This document shows, in pieces, positions 63,330-64,000 of a stretch of DNA of 64,000 bases. A program made the position numbers and the translations under genes. The first letter of the stretch is position 1. Each line of letters opens with the position of its first letter. The stretch lies in contig NZ_KQ948657.1 of assembly GCF_001514145.1 (NCBI RefSeq), forward strand, positions 492,639-556,638. Reading direction: 5' to 3'. Under the pieces are notes generated by a model, which was not told where the DNA came from, did no database searches, and worked only from the letters and a program-made list of their open reading frames with translations. The stretch comes from Streptomyces canus (lineage in GTDB: Bacteria; Actinomycetota; Actinomycetes; Streptomycetales; Streptomycetaceae).

Positions 63330-63368
63330 GGCTTCGAGGCCGGGGCAGGGGCCGGGGGCCTCGAAGCC
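63330..63368 (-). terminator. Terminator hairpin of the LLM oxidoreductase gene
   Basis: A perfect 12-base-pair stem (63330-63341 and 63357-63368, GGCTTCGAGGCC against GGCCTCGAAGCC) with a 15-base G-rich loop, starting 15 bases beyond the stop at 63384. No T-run. The rest of 63143-63383 (glyA leader) shows nothing further. Confidence 0.8.
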
Positions 63369-63383
63369 GGGGCGGTGCAGACG

Positions 63384-64000
63384 TCAGAACAGCGCGTCGG
63401 CGAGGCGGTCGATCTGGTCGGCGTCCGAGGCCCAGCAGTAGAGCATCACCTCGTCGGCACCGATGCCGACGTAGGCGTCGGCGGCCTCGCGGATCTGCCC
63501 CGGTGTGGTGAGCAGGCCGGCCTCCATGTACGCGACGTGGCCGCTGAAGGCGTAGTAGTCGCGGAGGTTGCGGCGGGCCCGGTCCACGGTGTCGTCGGGG
63601 CCGAGAGCGACGTTCGCCTGGGCGACCAGGCGGGGGCGGCCGGGGCGGTCGTGTTTCTGCCAGGCCGTTTCCGCGGCGCGGAACAGGTTGGACATGAAGG
63701 AGGGCGGCAGGGCGGCGCCGAGGAAGCCGTCGCCGAAGCGGCCGACGCGTTCGAGGGCAGCGGGGGCGAAGCCGCCGAACAGTACCTCCGGGCCACCGGG
63801 GGTGGCGGGGACGGGGCCGATGGGGCCGATGCCTTCGCCGTACGGCTCTCCGGCCCAGGTGCGGCGGAGCAGGGTCATCTGTTCGTCGAGGCGGCGGCCC
63901 CGGCGGTGGAGGTCGGTGCCGGCGGCCAGGCAGTCGTCCTCGCGGCCTCCGACACCGATGCCGAGCGTGAAGCGGCCGCCGGAGAGGCGGTCGAGAGTGG
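63384..64000 (-). CDS. LLM class flavin-dependent oxidoreductase, partial
   Basis: The gene runs off the right edge; about 205 C-terminal residues are visible. LDRLSGGRFTLGIGVGGREDD near the edge (read in parts) and GADEVMLYCWASDADQIDRLAD at the end are typical of luciferase-like monooxygenases using F420 or FMN. PEVLFGGFAPAALERVGRFGDGF is a family landmark too. Substrate unknown. Confidence 0.88.
   Translation of the reverse strand, partial: TLDRLSGGRFTLGIGVGGREDDCLAAGTDLHRRGRRLDEQMTLLRRTWAGEPYGEGIGPIGPVPATPGGPEVLFGGFAPAALERVGRFGDGFLGAALPPSFMSNLFRAAETAWQKHDRPGRPRLVAQANVALGPDDTVDRARRNLRDYYAFSGHVAYMEAGLLTTPGQIREAADAYVGIGADEVMLYCWASDADQIDRLADALF

Overview
The window is high-GC DNA with very dense genes, GTG starts, ATGA/GTGA start-stop overlaps and almost no TTA codons. 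With sdhCDAB, long-form glyA, trpS, an SCO4848-family protein, DprE1/DprE2 and several ECF sigma systems, it reads as the core chromosome of a Streptomyces. As far as I remember the Streptomyces coelicolor map, the order follows the core segment from about SCO488x (left) down to SCO4837 glyA (right). I saw no insertion sequence, prophage, CRISPR array, rRNA or tRNA.

Left part (1-10.5 kb): surface glycan genes. A rightward GT2/GtrA/FAD-oxidoreductase module meets a leftward operon of a GT29 (sialyltransferase-type) enzyme, a GT8-TPR-pyruvyltransferase fusion and a polytopic membrane protein. An acyltransferase and a methyltransferase follow. This resembles the edge of a cell-wall glycopolymer locus, possibly the Kdn (nonulosonic acid) teichulosonic acid type known in streptomycetes.

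10.4-28.3 kb: a TetR/FAD-monooxygenase pair with two palindromic operators, a LysE-type exporter, a stand-alone methylmalonyl-CoA mutase large subunit, an L,D-transpeptidase, two related ECF-sigma/anti-sigma-like pairs, a secreted amidase, an MFS exporter, small conserved proteins and a GH20 hexosaminidase.

28.4-43 kb: an OHCU-decarboxylase-like gene, the succinate dehydrogenase operon with a strong terminator, a TTA-containing accessory gene pair, an M48 protease, a DUF4132 operon, small membrane proteins, and a three-gene unit ending in its own TetR regulator, with a promoter flanked by two operators.

43-64 kb: an MMPL exporter, a two-component system, an RsbW-like kinase, a solute-binding protein, a metallophosphoesterase, a D,D-carboxypeptidase, a YihY protein, DprE1/DprE2, a 2'-5' RNA ligase-like protein and trpS. 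Then comes a compact ECF regulon: sigma, anti-sigma-like protein and two paralogous exported proteins, with the same promoter-like sequence before the sigma gene and before the exported pair. glyA and a partial luciferase-like oxidoreductase close the window.

Most of the window is ordinary Streptomyces core. The least explained parts are the GT29/GT8-pyruvyltransferase operon, the ECF regulon at 58.5-61.7 kb, and the paired two-cysteine anti-sigma-like proteins at 16-19.4 kb. All positions and motif matches were read by eye; no database search was run.
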